DNA of 64,000 nucleotides, from positions 140,310 to 204,309 of the forward strand of contig CAZHHX010000001.1 in the NCBI GenBank assembly GCA_964532465.1, written 5' to 3'. Positions 32,870 to 42,282 of this stretch are shown here, piece by piece. Position 1 is the stretch's first letter, and every line of letters begins with the position of its first letter. The position numbers and the translations under genes were made by a program. The notes under the pieces were generated by a model. It saw only the letters and a program-made list of their open reading frames with translations, had not been told where the DNA came from and ran no database searches. The DNA comes from JAPLKB01 sp964532465 (GTDB lineage: Bacteria > Desulfobacterota > Syntrophorhabdia > Syntrophorhabdales > Syntrophorhabdaceae).

Positions 32870-34891
32870 GTGGCTATAAAAACCCATTCTTTTTTTAATC
32901 GCGAAATCATGGTTCAGGCCATAATAGATTCCTTCAGGAAACTGAATCCGAAATCGTTACTGAAAAACCCGGTTATATTCGTTACTGAAGTTGGAGCTGT
33001 TATTACCACGGCAGTACTCTTTTTCAAGCCGGAAAATGAACCTTTTTCCTTTGTACTCCAGATAACACTCTGGCTCTGGTTTACCGTACTTTTCGCGAAT
33101 TTTGCGGAAGCTATGGCTGAAGGCCGGGGTAAAGCGCAGGCAAACGCTCTCAGAAAAACACGAACCAGGACTATGGCGAATATGCTCAAATCAGGCGGCA
33201 TAATTGAGGTAAAACCAGCCGATCAACTGCGTATGGGCGATATTTTCATCGTATCCGCCAGGGAAACTATACCTGCAGACGGCGAATGTATTGAAGGTTT
33301 TGCTACTGTTGACGAATCTGCCATTACAGGAGAATCAGCCCCTGTCATACGGGAAGCGGGCGGCGACAGAAGCGCCGTTACCGGCGGCACCCGTGTTCTT
33401 TCCGATCAGGTAAAGGTTCGGGTAACTGCCAACCCCGGCGAAAGTTTCCTCGACCACATGATAAGTCTTGTAGAAGGCGCACAACGCCAGAAAACCCCTA
33501 ATGAAATTGCCCTGACAATTCTGCTTTCAGCATTAACGATCATCTTTATCATTGTTGTCATGACATTGAGGCCCTTCGGCCTTTATGCTGGCATCTCCAT
33601 TTCCATAACCGTCCTGGTGGCCCTGCTTGTCTGTCTTATCCCTACCACTATTGGCGGGCTTTTAAGCGCCATCGGCATTGCGGGCATTGACCGGATGGTC
33701 CGGAAAAATGTCCTTGCCATGAGCGGCCGCGCCGTGGAAGCGGCAGGAGATATAGATGTGCTGCTTCTCGATAAAACCGGCACGATCACATTAGGAGACC
33801 GTCAGGCAACGGATTTCCTGCCGGCCCCGGGGGTTGCGATAGAGGAGTTGGCAAATTGCGCGCAGCTTGCGTCTCTGGCTGACGAAACACCTGAAGGCAG
33901 AAGCATAGTTGTTCTGGCGAAGAAATATGGTCTCAGAGGTCGTTCGATCACCGAGATACCCAATGCACAGTTCATCCCCTTTTCAGCAAAAACAAGGATG
34001 AGCGGCGTCGATTTTGATAACAGACAGATCCGCAAAGGCGCCTGTGAGGCGGTGGAGTCTTTTGTCGGGGGCAGCATTCCCATAGATGTTCGCACCTCCG
34101 TTCATCATATCTCGCTTTCAGGAGGAACTCCCCTTCTGGTTGCTGACGGTAATAAAGTCCTCGGTACTATACACCTCAAAGACATTATAAAAGGCGGGCT
34201 TAAAGACCGTTTTGAGCGGTTCAGGGCCATGGGAATAAAAACAGTGATGATTACCGGCGACAACAAACTTACCGCGGCTGCCATAGCAGAGGAAGCAGGC
34301 GTGGACGATTTTATAGCTGAAGCACGGCCTGAAGATAAACTTGCATTAATTAAAAGAGAACAGTCAGCGGGACATCTTGTGGCCATGACCGGCGACGGCA
34401 CCAATGACGCGCCTGCCCTTGCCCAGGCCGATGTAGGGGTTGCCATGAATACGGGGACACAGGCAGCCAAAGAAGCAGGGAACATGGTAGACCTTGATTC
34501 CAATCCCACAAAACTTATTGAGGTCGTCGAGATAGGCAAGCAGATGCTCATAACAAGGGGCGCTCTGACAACCTTCAGCATAGCCAATGATGTGGCAAAA
34601 TACTTTGCCATTATTCCTGCGCTTCTGGTAACCGTTTTTCCCGTAATCGCCCCGCTCAACATTATGGCGCTTCAGTCTCCCCGCAGCGCAATTCTCAGCG
34701 CGGTGATTTTTAACGCCCTTATCATTATTGCCCTTATCCCCCTGGCTTTGCGGGGAGTCCGATTCCGTCCGCTCAATGCCTCTGCGCTTCTCAGACGCAA
34801 TCTTTTGATCTACGGCCTTGGCGGGCTCGCAGTTCCCTTTCCCGGTATAAAACTGGTAGATATAATTGTGAACGCCCTTCATCTCGTATAG
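32870..34891 (+). CDS. kdpB: K+-transporting P-type ATPase subunit B
   Basis: Catalytic P-type ATPase subunit. LLLDKTGTITLG carries the phosphorylated aspartate; TVDESAITGESAPVIRE is the A-domain TGES; MTGDGTNDAPALAQADVGVAMN is the P-domain hinge. About seven membrane helices. GTG 32870 follows AAAGGAG. 673 residues, typical. Confidence 0.97.
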   Translation: MAIKTHSFFNREIMVQAIIDSFRKLNPKSLLKNPVIFVTEVGAVITTAVLFFKPENEPFSFVLQITLWLWFTVLFANFAEAMAEGRGKAQANALRKTRTRTMANMLKSGGIIEVKPADQLRMGDIFIVSARETIPADGECIEGFATVDESAITGESAPVIREAGGDRSAVTGGTRVLSDQVKVRVTANPGESFLDHMISLVEGAQRQKTPNEIALTILLSALTIIFIIVVMTLRPFGLYAGISISITVLVALLVCLIPTTIGGLLSAIGIAGIDRMVRKNVLAMSGRAVEAAGDIDVLLLDKTGTITLGDRQATDFLPAPGVAIEELANCAQLASLADETPEGRSIVVLAKKYGLRGRSITEIPNAQFIPFSAKTRMSGVDFDNRQIRKGACEAVESFVGGSIPIDVRTSVHHISLSGGTPLLVADGNKVLGTIHLKDIIKGGLKDRFERFRAMGIKTVMITGDNKLTAAAIAEEAGVDDFIAEARPEDKLALIKREQSAGHLVAMTGDGTNDAPALAQADVGVAMNTGTQAAKEAGNMVDLDSNPTKLIEVVEIGKQMLITRGALTTFSIANDVAKYFAIIPALLVTVFPVIAPLNIMALQSPRSAILSAVIFNALIIIALIPLALRGVRFRPLNASALLRRNLLIYGLGGLAVPFPGIKLVDIIVNALHLV

Positions 34892-34901
34892 GAGAAAATA
34901 T

Positions 34902-35486
34902 ATGAAGGATTTGATGACAGAACTTCGCATTTCACTTGTAGCCGTAATATCCCTGGCAATTATTCTCTGCGGCATCTATCCTCTTTTGGTCGGGCTTTGC
35001 GCGCAGGGATTATTTCCTTCGCAAGCTAACGGTTCGCTGATAATACGCAACGGCAAAATCGCGGGATCAAGCCTCATTTCACAGGGATTTATCGATTCTA
35101 AATATTTTCACCCCAGACCTTCGTCAGCCGGACAGGGTTACGATCCTGTCTCTTCAGGAGGAAGTAACCTGGGACCCATTTCAAAAAAACTTGTTGAGGA
35201 TGTAAAACAACGCATTGTTGATTTTCGGAAAGAAAACGGGCTGCCTGATAATGTTCCAATACCTGCCGATGCTGTTACAGGATCGGCCAGCGGCCTCGAC
35301 CCTCACATAAGCTTAAAAAACGCCCTCCTGCAGGCGCCTCGTGTGGCAAAAATACGGGAGCTGAGCGAAAAAACAGTTCTCACGGAAATTGAGAGATATA
35401 CCGAAGGCCGTGATCTTGGATTTCTCGGAGAACCAGGGGTAAATGTACTTATACTGAATATGGAACTTGATAAGATATTAAAATGA
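34902..35486 (+). CDS. kdpC: K+-transporting ATPase subunit C
   Basis: Single-pass membrane subunit. N-terminal helix (VAVISLAIILCGIYPLLVGL), then SLISQGFIDSKYFHPRPSS, and the C-terminal SGLDPHISLKNALLQAPRVAKIR segment are family marks. 194 residues. The stop overlaps the next gene by four bases. Confidence 0.95.
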   Translation: MKDLMTELRISLVAVISLAIILCGIYPLLVGLCAQGLFPSQANGSLIIRNGKIAGSSLISQGFIDSKYFHPRPSSAGQGYDPVSSGGSNLGPISKKLVEDVKQRIVDFRKENGLPDNVPIPADAVTGSASGLDPHISLKNALLQAPRVAKIRELSEKTVLTEIERYTEGRDLGFLGEPGVNVLILNMELDKILK

Positions 35487-37180
35487 TGAATGACGACAGA
35501 GCCTTATCTTTCCTGAGAATGATCAGACACGCCCAGCGGGGACGGCTGAAGGTTTACCTCGGCTATTGCGCCGGAGTGGGAAAAACCTTTCAGATGCTTC
35601 AGGAAGGCCAACGCCTTAAAGCAGACGGCATTGATGTCGTTATCGGACTTCTTGAAACACACGGCCGCGCGGAAACGGCCAAAATTGCCGAGGGATTGGA
35701 GCTTGTGCCGCGGTACAGGCAAGAATACCGGGGAATTATCGTTGAAGACATGGAACCCGACGCTATCCTGGCCCGCAAACCGCAGGTTGTCCTCATTGAT
35801 GAACTCGCCCATACAAATGTGCCGGGCAGCAGAAACCCGAAAAGGTATCAGGATGTTCAGGATATCCTCGCGGCTGGCATTCATGTTATTACGACGATGA
35901 ACCTTCAACATTTGGAAAGCCTCTACAATGTTGTTGAAAAAGCTGTCGGTGTAAAGGTCCGGGAGCGCTTACCCGATTCCGTTCTTGCCGAGGCGGATCA
36001 GATCGTTGATGTTGACCTCACTGCCGAAGACTTAAGGAGGCGTCTTGAAGAAGGCAAAATATATCCTTCTGACCGCGTTAAAACAGCTCTCACAAATTTC
36101 TTCACTTTTTCGAATCTTGAAAAGCTCAGGGAACTCACCCTTCGTGAACTTGCGTCTCAGATAGACCTGAGGAGGCGGGAGTTTTCCGAAGACGATGCTC
36201 TTTCTATGCCGGATCAAATCATGGTATGCCTGAGTTCACGGGGACCGAACACCGAAAAACTGCTGCGCTATACTTCACGTCTGGCAGGAAAACTCAATCG
36301 AAACTGGTACGCTGTTTACGTTCAGACACCCTCTGAAGAGGCCACTGTCATTGATGTCCAGGTTCAGCGTTATGTCTCAGAAACATTAACCCTGGCCAAA
36401 GAGCTTGGCGCTATGGTCTTTACATATAAAGGGGAAGATATATCAGATACAATCCTGAGATTTGCCAGGGAATATCGTGTGGGTCATATCGTGATAGGCA
36501 GGTCAAAGGCGAAACCATTCTGGAAACGCTTCGGAAAAAACAGGAACATCCTGAACAATCTGATCAAAAATGCCGGAGGCATAACAATAATCGTACTTGA
36601 TACAGGCGAAGAAGCATTTTTCCCTGCAAAATCCAGCCAAATAATATCCGGAGAATCATCAGCGATTGAAACGGTCGCTGAAATTCCTTCTTCCCTTACA
36701 GCCCAGTTAACATTAAGCAACCTTCTTTCGCCGGATAGAATTATCATCTGGGATCAACCAGTTCAGAAAGAAACCGCCCTTAGGGCACTTATTGAAGCTG
36801 TTACAAAAAACAATGGAGCAGGCGATCCCGGTGTTTTGCTGAGGGACGTTTTAAAAAGAGAAGATCAGGGATCGACTTTTTTCAATGAAGGCGTTGCCTT
36901 TCCCCATGTGCGGGTTCCCGGACTTGCTGATCCTTTGATTTCGCTGGGACTGACAAGAAAAGGCATTTCCGACGTATCCACAGAAAGTCCTATTGAGCTT
37001 ATATTTCTTATACTTTCTCCGGCAGGAGCTCCGGATGTTCAATCGCAAATACTTAGTGTCTGCAGCAAAGCAAGCCAGAACAGATACCTCCTTCAGCGTT
37101 TAAGGACTGCAGAAACAACGGCAGGTGTTATGGAAGCAATTGAAAACTGGGAAGAGCAAGTAAAGATTTCTGTTGCTTAA
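35483..37180 (+). CDS. KdpD N-terminal domain-Usp-PTS EIIA fusion, without kinase
   Basis: 565 residues. Residues 20-235 are the KdpD cytoplasmic sensor domain with Walker A GYCAGVGKT (27-35) and VVLIDELAHTNVPGS (102-116). Residues 243-375 form a universal-stress-protein fold (DQIMVCLSSRGPNTEKLL, GHIVIGRSKAK). Residues 412-560 form a PTS EIIA type-2 (PtsN-like) domain with FNEGVAFPHVRVPG, H475 being the expected phosphohistidine. The KdpD membrane, dimerisation and ATPase kinase parts are absent. It ends the kdp operon. Probably a soluble regulatory protein sensing potassium or c-di-AMP type signals; inference. Confidence 0.88.
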   Translation: MMNDDRALSFLRMIRHAQRGRLKVYLGYCAGVGKTFQMLQEGQRLKADGIDVVIGLLETHGRAETAKIAEGLELVPRYRQEYRGIIVEDMEPDAILARKPQVVLIDELAHTNVPGSRNPKRYQDVQDILAAGIHVITTMNLQHLESLYNVVEKAVGVKVRERLPDSVLAEADQIVDVDLTAEDLRRRLEEGKIYPSDRVKTALTNFFTFSNLEKLRELTLRELASQIDLRRREFSEDDALSMPDQIMVCLSSRGPNTEKLLRYTSRLAGKLNRNWYAVYVQTPSEEATVIDVQVQRYVSETLTLAKELGAMVFTYKGEDISDTILRFAREYRVGHIVIGRSKAKPFWKRFGKNRNILNNLIKNAGGITIIVLDTGEEAFFPAKSSQIISGESSAIETVAEIPSSLTAQLTLSNLLSPDRIIIWDQPVQKETALRALIEAVTKNNGAGDPGVLLRDVLKREDQGSTFFNEGVAFPHVRVPGLADPLISLGLTRKGISDVSTESPIELIFLILSPAGAPDVQSQILSVCSKASQNRYLLQRLRTAETTAGVMEAIENWEEQVKISVA

Positions 37181-37256
37181 ATCTTTCTAAAAAAATCCTC
37201 TTGCCGTCTTTACCGAAGAAAATGAGAGAAACAATGGAGAAAATTACATTAAAAAA

Positions 37257-37283
37257 ACCAGTGACACCAAAAGTGACACTGGT
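37257..37283 (-). terminator. Rho-independent terminator of the tRNA-Leu side
   Basis: Arms ACCAGTGACAC and GTGACACTGGT (one mismatch) around a CAAAA loop. On the minus strand the stem is followed by seven T, so it ends the gap-pgk-tpiA-secG-tRNA transcript. It also stands where the kdp transcript should end, but without a plus-strand T-run. Confidence 0.75.
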
Positions 37284-37326
37284 TGATAAAAAAACCTAAT
37301 AACATAATAAATTAAATAACTTATAA

Positions 37327-37408
37327 TGCCGAAGGCGGGACTCGAACCCGCACGAGTCTCCCCGCCACCCCCTCAAGATGGTGTGTCTACCAATTCCACC
37401 ACTTCGGC
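37327..37408 (-). tRNA. tRNA-Leu (GAG)
   Basis: 82 nt class II tRNA. Acceptor GCCGAAG pairs with CTTCGGC; D-loop GTGGAATTGGTAGACAC; anticodon loop CTTGAGG with GAG; a variable arm; T arm GCGGGTTCGAGTCCCGC. CCA is not encoded. It follows secG by 11 bases. Confidence 0.96.
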
Positions 37409-37419
37409 AATTAACTTTC

Positions 37420-37707
37420 TCATTTTACCGGCAACCTTTCCTCAGCCTTTATAGGAGCTGTTTTTGTCACATAATCTTTATGGCTGTATAAATAGGCAAG
37501 CAAAAGACTCGTAAGCATAAATATGACAACGGTTGTTGTTGTTAATTTTGTCATAAAGCTGCTTGAGCCGGAACTGCCGAACAATGTCTGGCTTGAACCG
37601 CCGCCAAAGGCTGCTCCTATCTCAGAACCCCTTCCTGTCTGTAAAAGCACAATAAGGATCAGGGCAATTGTTGCAATCACATGAATAACCGCTATCGCTA
37701 TCAGCAT
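37420..37707 (-). CDS. secG: preprotein translocase subunit SecG
   Basis: 95 residues with two membrane helices and the conserved LLQTGRGSEIGAAFGGGSSQTLFGSSG loop between them. Accessory subunit of SecYEG. The start overlaps the tpiA stop by one base, in the common gap-pgk-tpiA-secG order. Confidence 0.94.
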   Translation of the reverse strand: MLIAIAVIHVIATIALILIVLLQTGRGSEIGAAFGGGSSQTLFGSSGSSSFMTKLTTTTVVIFMLTSLLLAYLYSHKDYVTKTAPIKAEERLPVK

Positions 37708-38462
37708 TACCTTTTCTCCGCCACTTTTTTTATTATACCAACAAATTCTTCACTTTTCAAGGATGATCCACCAACAAGTGCGCCGTCAATGTCTTCCATT
37801 TCTATTAAATAGCTGATATTCTGCTGTGTTACACTGCCTCCATATAATATTTTAACATTTTTGCAGGCATGGCCGTATATGTCTCCAAGGATATTCCGTA
37901 TAAACTTGTGAACCTCTTCCGCTTCTACAGGAGCAGCATTTTTTCCTGTGCCGATTGCCCATACAGGCTCATAGGCAATAACAATATTGTCCATGCTGTC
38001 AATGCCGTTAAGCGCTTTTTTAACCTGGATTCCCACAACAAATTCCGTAATCCCCTTTTCTCTTTCATCATCAGTCTCGCCTACGCATATAATCGGTTTA
38101 AGACCGGAAGAAAGACTTTTCTTAGCCTTTAAATTAACCCATTCATCGGTTTCACCAAAATATTTCCTTCTCTCGGAATGTCCGATGATGACATAGGTGC
38201 AACCCATATCTTTAATCATGGATGCCGACACTTCGCCGGTGTATGCTCCCTTTTCCTCGTAAAACATGTTTTGCGCGGCAAGCGTTACATGTGACCCTTT
38301 TATTGTTTCATAAACAGAACTCAAGGCGGTAAAGGGCGGGGACAGAACGACCTCGCCTCCTTTAATCCCCTCAGTACCTTCTTTTATTGATTTTGAAAGA
38401 GTTACAGCCTCGCTGACTGCATTATTCATCTTCCAGTTGCCTGCTACCATCCATCCTCTCAT
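37707..38462 (-). CDS. tpiA: triose-phosphate isomerase
   Basis: 251 residues. GNWKMN carries the active-site Asn and Lys, VIIGHSERRKYF the catalytic histidine, VIAYEPVWAIGTGK the catalytic glutamate, and GGSSLK the phosphate loop. Start ATG 38462 overlaps the pgk stop (ATGA). Confidence 0.97.
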   Translation of the reverse strand: MRGWMVAGNWKMNNAVSEAVTLSKSIKEGTEGIKGGEVVLSPPFTALSSVYETIKGSHVTLAAQNMFYEEKGAYTGEVSASMIKDMGCTYVIIGHSERRKYFGETDEWVNLKAKKSLSSGLKPIICVGETDDEREKGITEFVVGIQVKKALNGIDSMDNIVIAYEPVWAIGTGKNAAPVEAEEVHKFIRNILGDIYGHACKNVKILYGGSVTQQNISYLIEMEDIDGALVGGSSLKSEEFVGIIKKVAEKR

Positions 38463-39652
38463 GACGCGCTGCCCGATTTCTCAAGAGCCTCAATCGCAGG
38501 CATGGTTTTTCCCTCAAGGAGTTCTAAAAAGGCTCCGCCGCCGGTAGATATATAAGATATTTTCATGCTCTCGCCTGCGCGATGGACTGCAACATCGGTG
38601 TCACCGCCGCCTACAATAGTAAGAGCATGGGCATTCGCAACATAAGTGACCATAGCAAAAGTTCCCCTGCTGAAGGGGTCAAGCTCGAACATGCCCATAG
38701 GGCCGTTCCATACTATGGTTTTTGCATCCTGAAGAGCTTCGGAAAAAAGTGATGTTGTGGCAGGTCCAATATCGAGGCCCATCCAGTCTTTCGGTATCTC
38801 CTGAATCGTGCATATTTTCACTTCCGCATCAACTGTTGCTTTCTCCGCTACCACACAATCAACGGGCAGATAGAATTTGACCTTTCTATCGTGAGCCTTC
38901 TTAATAATATCTCTTGCCATATCAAGCATATTTTCTTCACATATGGATTTGCCGATCTCGTTTCCAAGAGCCTTTAGAAAAGTAAAGGCCATGCCTCCGC
39001 CGACAATCAGTTTGTCAACTTTCTCCATGAGTTTTTCAAGAACACCGATCTTGTCCGACACTTTTGCTCCGCCGATGATTGCCACTAAAGGTCTTATGGG
39101 GTCGCCCATTGCCTTATTGAAATAATCAAGTTCATTTCGCATGAGAAAACCTGCGGCGCATACTTTTACAAATTCAGTGATTGCTGCATTTGATGCCGCT
39201 TTTCTATGTGATACCGCAAAGGCATCGTCAACATAGACATCGCATAATTTGGCAAGTTGAGATGCAAACTCGCTGTCATTTTTTTCTTCGGCATTATAAA
39301 ATCGAAGATTTTCAAGAAGAACAACATTACCCTCCTTCATCTCCGATATTGCCTTTTCAACTTCACTGCCTATACAATCATCAAGGAATGTAACGTCTTT
39401 CTGCAGCAGGCGTGAAAGTCTTTTTGCAATAGGTTTTAAAGAAAATTCTTCGCTTTTCTTGCCTTTGGGTCTACCCATATGCGATCCGATAATAACTTTT
39501 GCATGCTCATCAAGGGCATAGTTTATCGTCGGCAGATGAGCGCGTATCCGTGCGTCATCGGTAATATTTCCGTATTCATCCATAGGCACATTGAAATCAA
39601 CGCGGAGAAAAACTCTTTTGCCCTTTATATCAATCTGATCTATGTATTTCAT
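38459..39652 (-). CDS. pgk: phosphoglycerate kinase
   Basis: 397 residues. RVFLRVDFNVPMDE is the signature, GSHMGRPKGK and GPMGMFELDPFSRGT bind substrate, GGGDTDVA and ISTGGGAFLELLEGK close the C-domain. Second gene of the glycolytic operon, 46 bases after gap. Confidence 0.97.
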   Translation of the reverse strand: MKYIDQIDIKGKRVFLRVDFNVPMDEYGNITDDARIRAHLPTINYALDEHAKVIIGSHMGRPKGKKSEEFSLKPIAKRLSRLLQKDVTFLDDCIGSEVEKAISEMKEGNVVLLENLRFYNAEEKNDSEFASQLAKLCDVYVDDAFAVSHRKAASNAAITEFVKVCAAGFLMRNELDYFNKAMGDPIRPLVAIIGGAKVSDKIGVLEKLMEKVDKLIVGGGMAFTFLKALGNEIGKSICEENMLDMARDIIKKAHDRKVKFYLPVDCVVAEKATVDAEVKICTIQEIPKDWMGLDIGPATTSLFSEALQDAKTIVWNGPMGMFELDPFSRGTFAMVTYVANAHALTIVGGGDTDVAVHRAGESMKISYISTGGGAFLELLEGKTMPAIEALEKSGSAS

Positions 39653-39698
39653 AAGTCACCCGTCCTTTTTTAAGGTGAAAGAAAAGACACCTCTTTTG

Positions 39699-40697
39699 CT
39701 ACTTCATAATAAAAGACAACAGCTCAAGCATTCTGTTTGAGAAGCCCCATTCATTGTCGTACCATGACAGCACTTTTATCATATTACCGCCTATAACGGT
39801 TGTGTTAGCGGTATCGACTATTGAAGAATGCGGATTGCCGTTGAAATCACTTGAAACAAGGGGCTCATCGGAACAGAGGAGTACCCCTTTCATGGAGCCT
39901 TCCGCGTATTCCTTGAATTTTCCGTTCAGTTCTTCCTTTGTTGTATTTTTTGATAATACTGCCACAAAATCAACAATAGAAACGTTCGGTGTTGGAACCC
40001 TGATTGCCAGGCCGTCGAGCTTTCCTTTTAATTCTGGTATAACCTCGGATATTGCTTTTGCAGCGCCGGTTGTTGTCGGTATCATTGAAAGGGCTGCCGC
40101 GCGCGCTCTCCGCAAATCCTTATGAGGTTCGTCAAGGACAACCTGATCGTTTGTAAAAGAGTGAATGGTGGTCATGAGCCCTCTTTCAATGCCGTACTCT
40201 GTCTGAAGTATCTTTACGATAGGCGCCAGGCAGTTTGTTGTACACGAACCCATTGAAATTACATCATGTTTTGACTTATCATATACTTCCTGATTTACTC
40301 CAAGAACAAAAGTCACATCCGGATTTTTTGCCGGCGCTGATATTACAACTTTTTTTGCGCCTGCTTTTATGTGCTTTTCCGCCCCTTCCCTGTCAGTAAA
40401 TTTTCCTGTGCTCTCAAGGACTGCGTCAACGCCGAGTTCCTTCCAAGGCAATGCTTCCGGATCACGAACGGCGAATGTCTTTATTTCTTTCCCGTCTACA
40501 AAAATTGAATTGTCTTTTGCTTTTACTTCAGCATCCATTGTACCGTGTACAGAATCATATTTCAGGAGGTGCGCAAGGGTTTTTGCGTCAGTAATATCGT
40601 TTATTGCCACAAATTCAACGTCTTTGTTTTTAAAGCCTGCTCTGAAAACAAGTCTTCCAATCCTTCCAAAACCGTTTATCGCTATCTTTACGGGCAT
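39699..40697 (-). CDS. gap: glyceraldehyde-3-phosphate dehydrogenase, type I
   Basis: 332 residues. NAD-binding INGFGRIGRLVFR, catalytic cysteine in SMGSCTTNCLAP, and WYDNEWGFSNRMLEL. ATG 40697 has AAGGAGGT upstream. First gene of the minus-strand operon. Confidence 0.97.
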   Translation of the reverse strand: MPVKIAINGFGRIGRLVFRAGFKNKDVEFVAINDITDAKTLAHLLKYDSVHGTMDAEVKAKDNSIFVDGKEIKTFAVRDPEALPWKELGVDAVLESTGKFTDREGAEKHIKAGAKKVVISAPAKNPDVTFVLGVNQEVYDKSKHDVISMGSCTTNCLAPIVKILQTEYGIERGLMTTIHSFTNDQVVLDEPHKDLRRARAAALSMIPTTTGAAKAISEVIPELKGKLDGLAIRVPTPNVSIVDFVAVLSKNTTKEELNGKFKEYAEGSMKGVLLCSDEPLVSSDFNGNPHSSIVDTANTTVIGGNMIKVLSWYDNEWGFSNRMLELLSFIMK

Positions 40698-40870
40698 ATA
40701 AACCTCCTTGTTTGTTTAAATCGAATTAAATACTAATCATAAGGTTATAATCTTGTCAATCAATTTTTATTTTGTTCCCCTGGATTGATATGGTAGACTT
40801 TCACCGAATTTTGTTCTCTTTCCCTATGAAATTAGCTTTCATATAACAGTTATAAAGATAGAGGTGATCT

Positions 40871-41626
40871 ATGAATTCAGGAAATTCCATGTATTTAAAA
40901 GGACGTACCGCATTAATTACAGGGGCGGGTCAGGGGATTGGCGAAGCCTGCGCTGAAGTGTTTGCGGAAAGAGGGGCTGATCTTATCCTGCTCGACAAAA
41001 ACAGGAAGACCCTTCCTCGCGTAGCCGACAGGATAGCCTTAAAGGGAGGGAGGGTAGTCGCGCACATTATAGACCTTACCCGTACAGCCATGCTTGAAAA
41101 ACTGATAGAAGAGATGAGGACGGAAAGAACGATAGATATACTTGTAAATAATGCAGGTTTTGACAGGCCCGGTGTAACGGCAAAAACAGACAAAAAGGAC
41201 CTCAATGCTGTTATGGGAATACATATTGATGTGCCCTTTCTTCTTACAAAATGGCTCCTTCCGCAAATGCGGGCCAGGCGCTGGGGCCGCATAATCAATA
41301 TAAGTTCTGTCTACGGTTTATCCGGAGCAAAGGGAGAAGCCGCCTATTGCACTGCAAAAGCAGGTATTGTCGGACTTACAAAGACTGCGGCAAGAGAAGG
41401 AGGCCCTGACAATGTAACGGTAAACGCGATTGTGCCGGGCCTTATCCGTACACCCCCTATGATAAAATTACCGGATAAATATAAACAGCCAATAATTGAC
41501 CAGACCCTTCTGGGCCGCATGGGCGAGCCTGTTGAATTGGCCAGAGTTATTGCTTTCCTTGCGTCTGAGGATTCATCATATATAACCGGAACAACAATTA
41601 CCGTTTCAGGCGGATGGGGGATATAA
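40871..41626 (+). CDS. short-chain dehydrogenase/reductase (FabG-like)
   Basis: 251 residues of the classical SDR family. TGAGQGIGEA is the cofactor loop, NNAG the structural motif, and the catalytic set is the serine in INISSVYG plus YCTAK (YxxxK). D at the end of strand 2 (LILLDKNRK) suggests NAD preference. Substrate unknown; nearby acyl-CoA ligases hint at 3-hydroxyacyl-CoA or an aromatic alcohol. A ribosome site (GAGGTGATCT) precedes ATG 40871. Confidence 0.88.
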   Translation: MNSGNSMYLKGRTALITGAGQGIGEACAEVFAERGADLILLDKNRKTLPRVADRIALKGGRVVAHIIDLTRTAMLEKLIEEMRTERTIDILVNNAGFDRPGVTAKTDKKDLNAVMGIHIDVPFLLTKWLLPQMRARRWGRIINISSVYGLSGAKGEAAYCTAKAGIVGLTKTAAREGGPDNVTVNAIVPGLIRTPPMIKLPDKYKQPIIDQTLLGRMGEPVELARVIAFLASEDSSYITGTTITVSGGWGI

Positions 41627-41635
41627 GAACCTGAA

Positions 41636-42175
41636 TTATCCGTAATTTTCAGGCTCATTAAAATTATTATATTTTACCTTCACATAATCCAGACTGCTTA
41701 TGGGAACAGGCTTTTTTGTTTCATCGGGCCAGCCGATGCTGATTATTGATAAAACATGTATATGCTCAGGTATTCCCAATACTTCCTGTATATATTTTTC
41801 AGATGTTTTATCCTCGGTATAGTTGCGTTTTCTTACCTGTATCCAGCAGCTTCCCAGTCCCAATGATTCGGCTGTTATCTGTACCAGTATTGACGCAATA
41901 GAGCAATCTTCAACCCAAACATCGGATTTTGAGCTGTCTCCGCATACTACAATTCCCAGGGGAGCCTTTTCCAGAAAATCAGATCCGTGTTTTTTCATTC
42001 TTGAAAGTTTTGACAGCAATTCAGGTTTATCTACAATAATGAATTCCCACGGTCTGTTATTCAACGATGACGGGGACCTGAGCAATGTCTCAATAAGTAA
42101 ATCAAGAGACGCTTTATCAATGGCCTGATCTTTATATTTGCGGATACTCCGCCGTTTGCGTAAAAGCTCCATCAT
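41636..42175 (-). CDS. nitroreductase family protein
   Basis: 179 residues. RRSIRKYKDQAIDKASLDLLIETLLRSPSSLNNRPWEFIIV is the FMN-binding start of the family; LGLGSCWIQVRKRN and VLGIPEHIHVLSIISIGWP belong to the second half. Likely an FMN-dependent NAD(P)H oxidoreductase. AGGAGG stands seven bases before ATG 42175. It converges with the SDR gene. Confidence 0.9.
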   Translation of the reverse strand: MMELLRKRRSIRKYKDQAIDKASLDLLIETLLRSPSSLNNRPWEFIIVDKPELLSKLSRMKKHGSDFLEKAPLGIVVCGDSSKSDVWVEDCSIASILVQITAESLGLGSCWIQVRKRNYTEDKTSEKYIQEVLGIPEHIHVLSIISIGWPDETKKPVPISSLDYVKVKYNNFNEPENYG

Positions 42176-42282
42176 ATGGCAGCCTCCTGTCTGTATTCCG
42201 AATAAAGTATACTAAAATAAATCCTGATTTTATGTAAAATTAATATAAATTATTTTTTGACGCAAGTCTGTTATGCCTGCCA

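Noticed and set aside
37181..37256. separate kdpE gene or second kinase after the KdpD-like gene
   Set aside because: The gap before the tRNA-Leu terminator is too short and has no reading frame.
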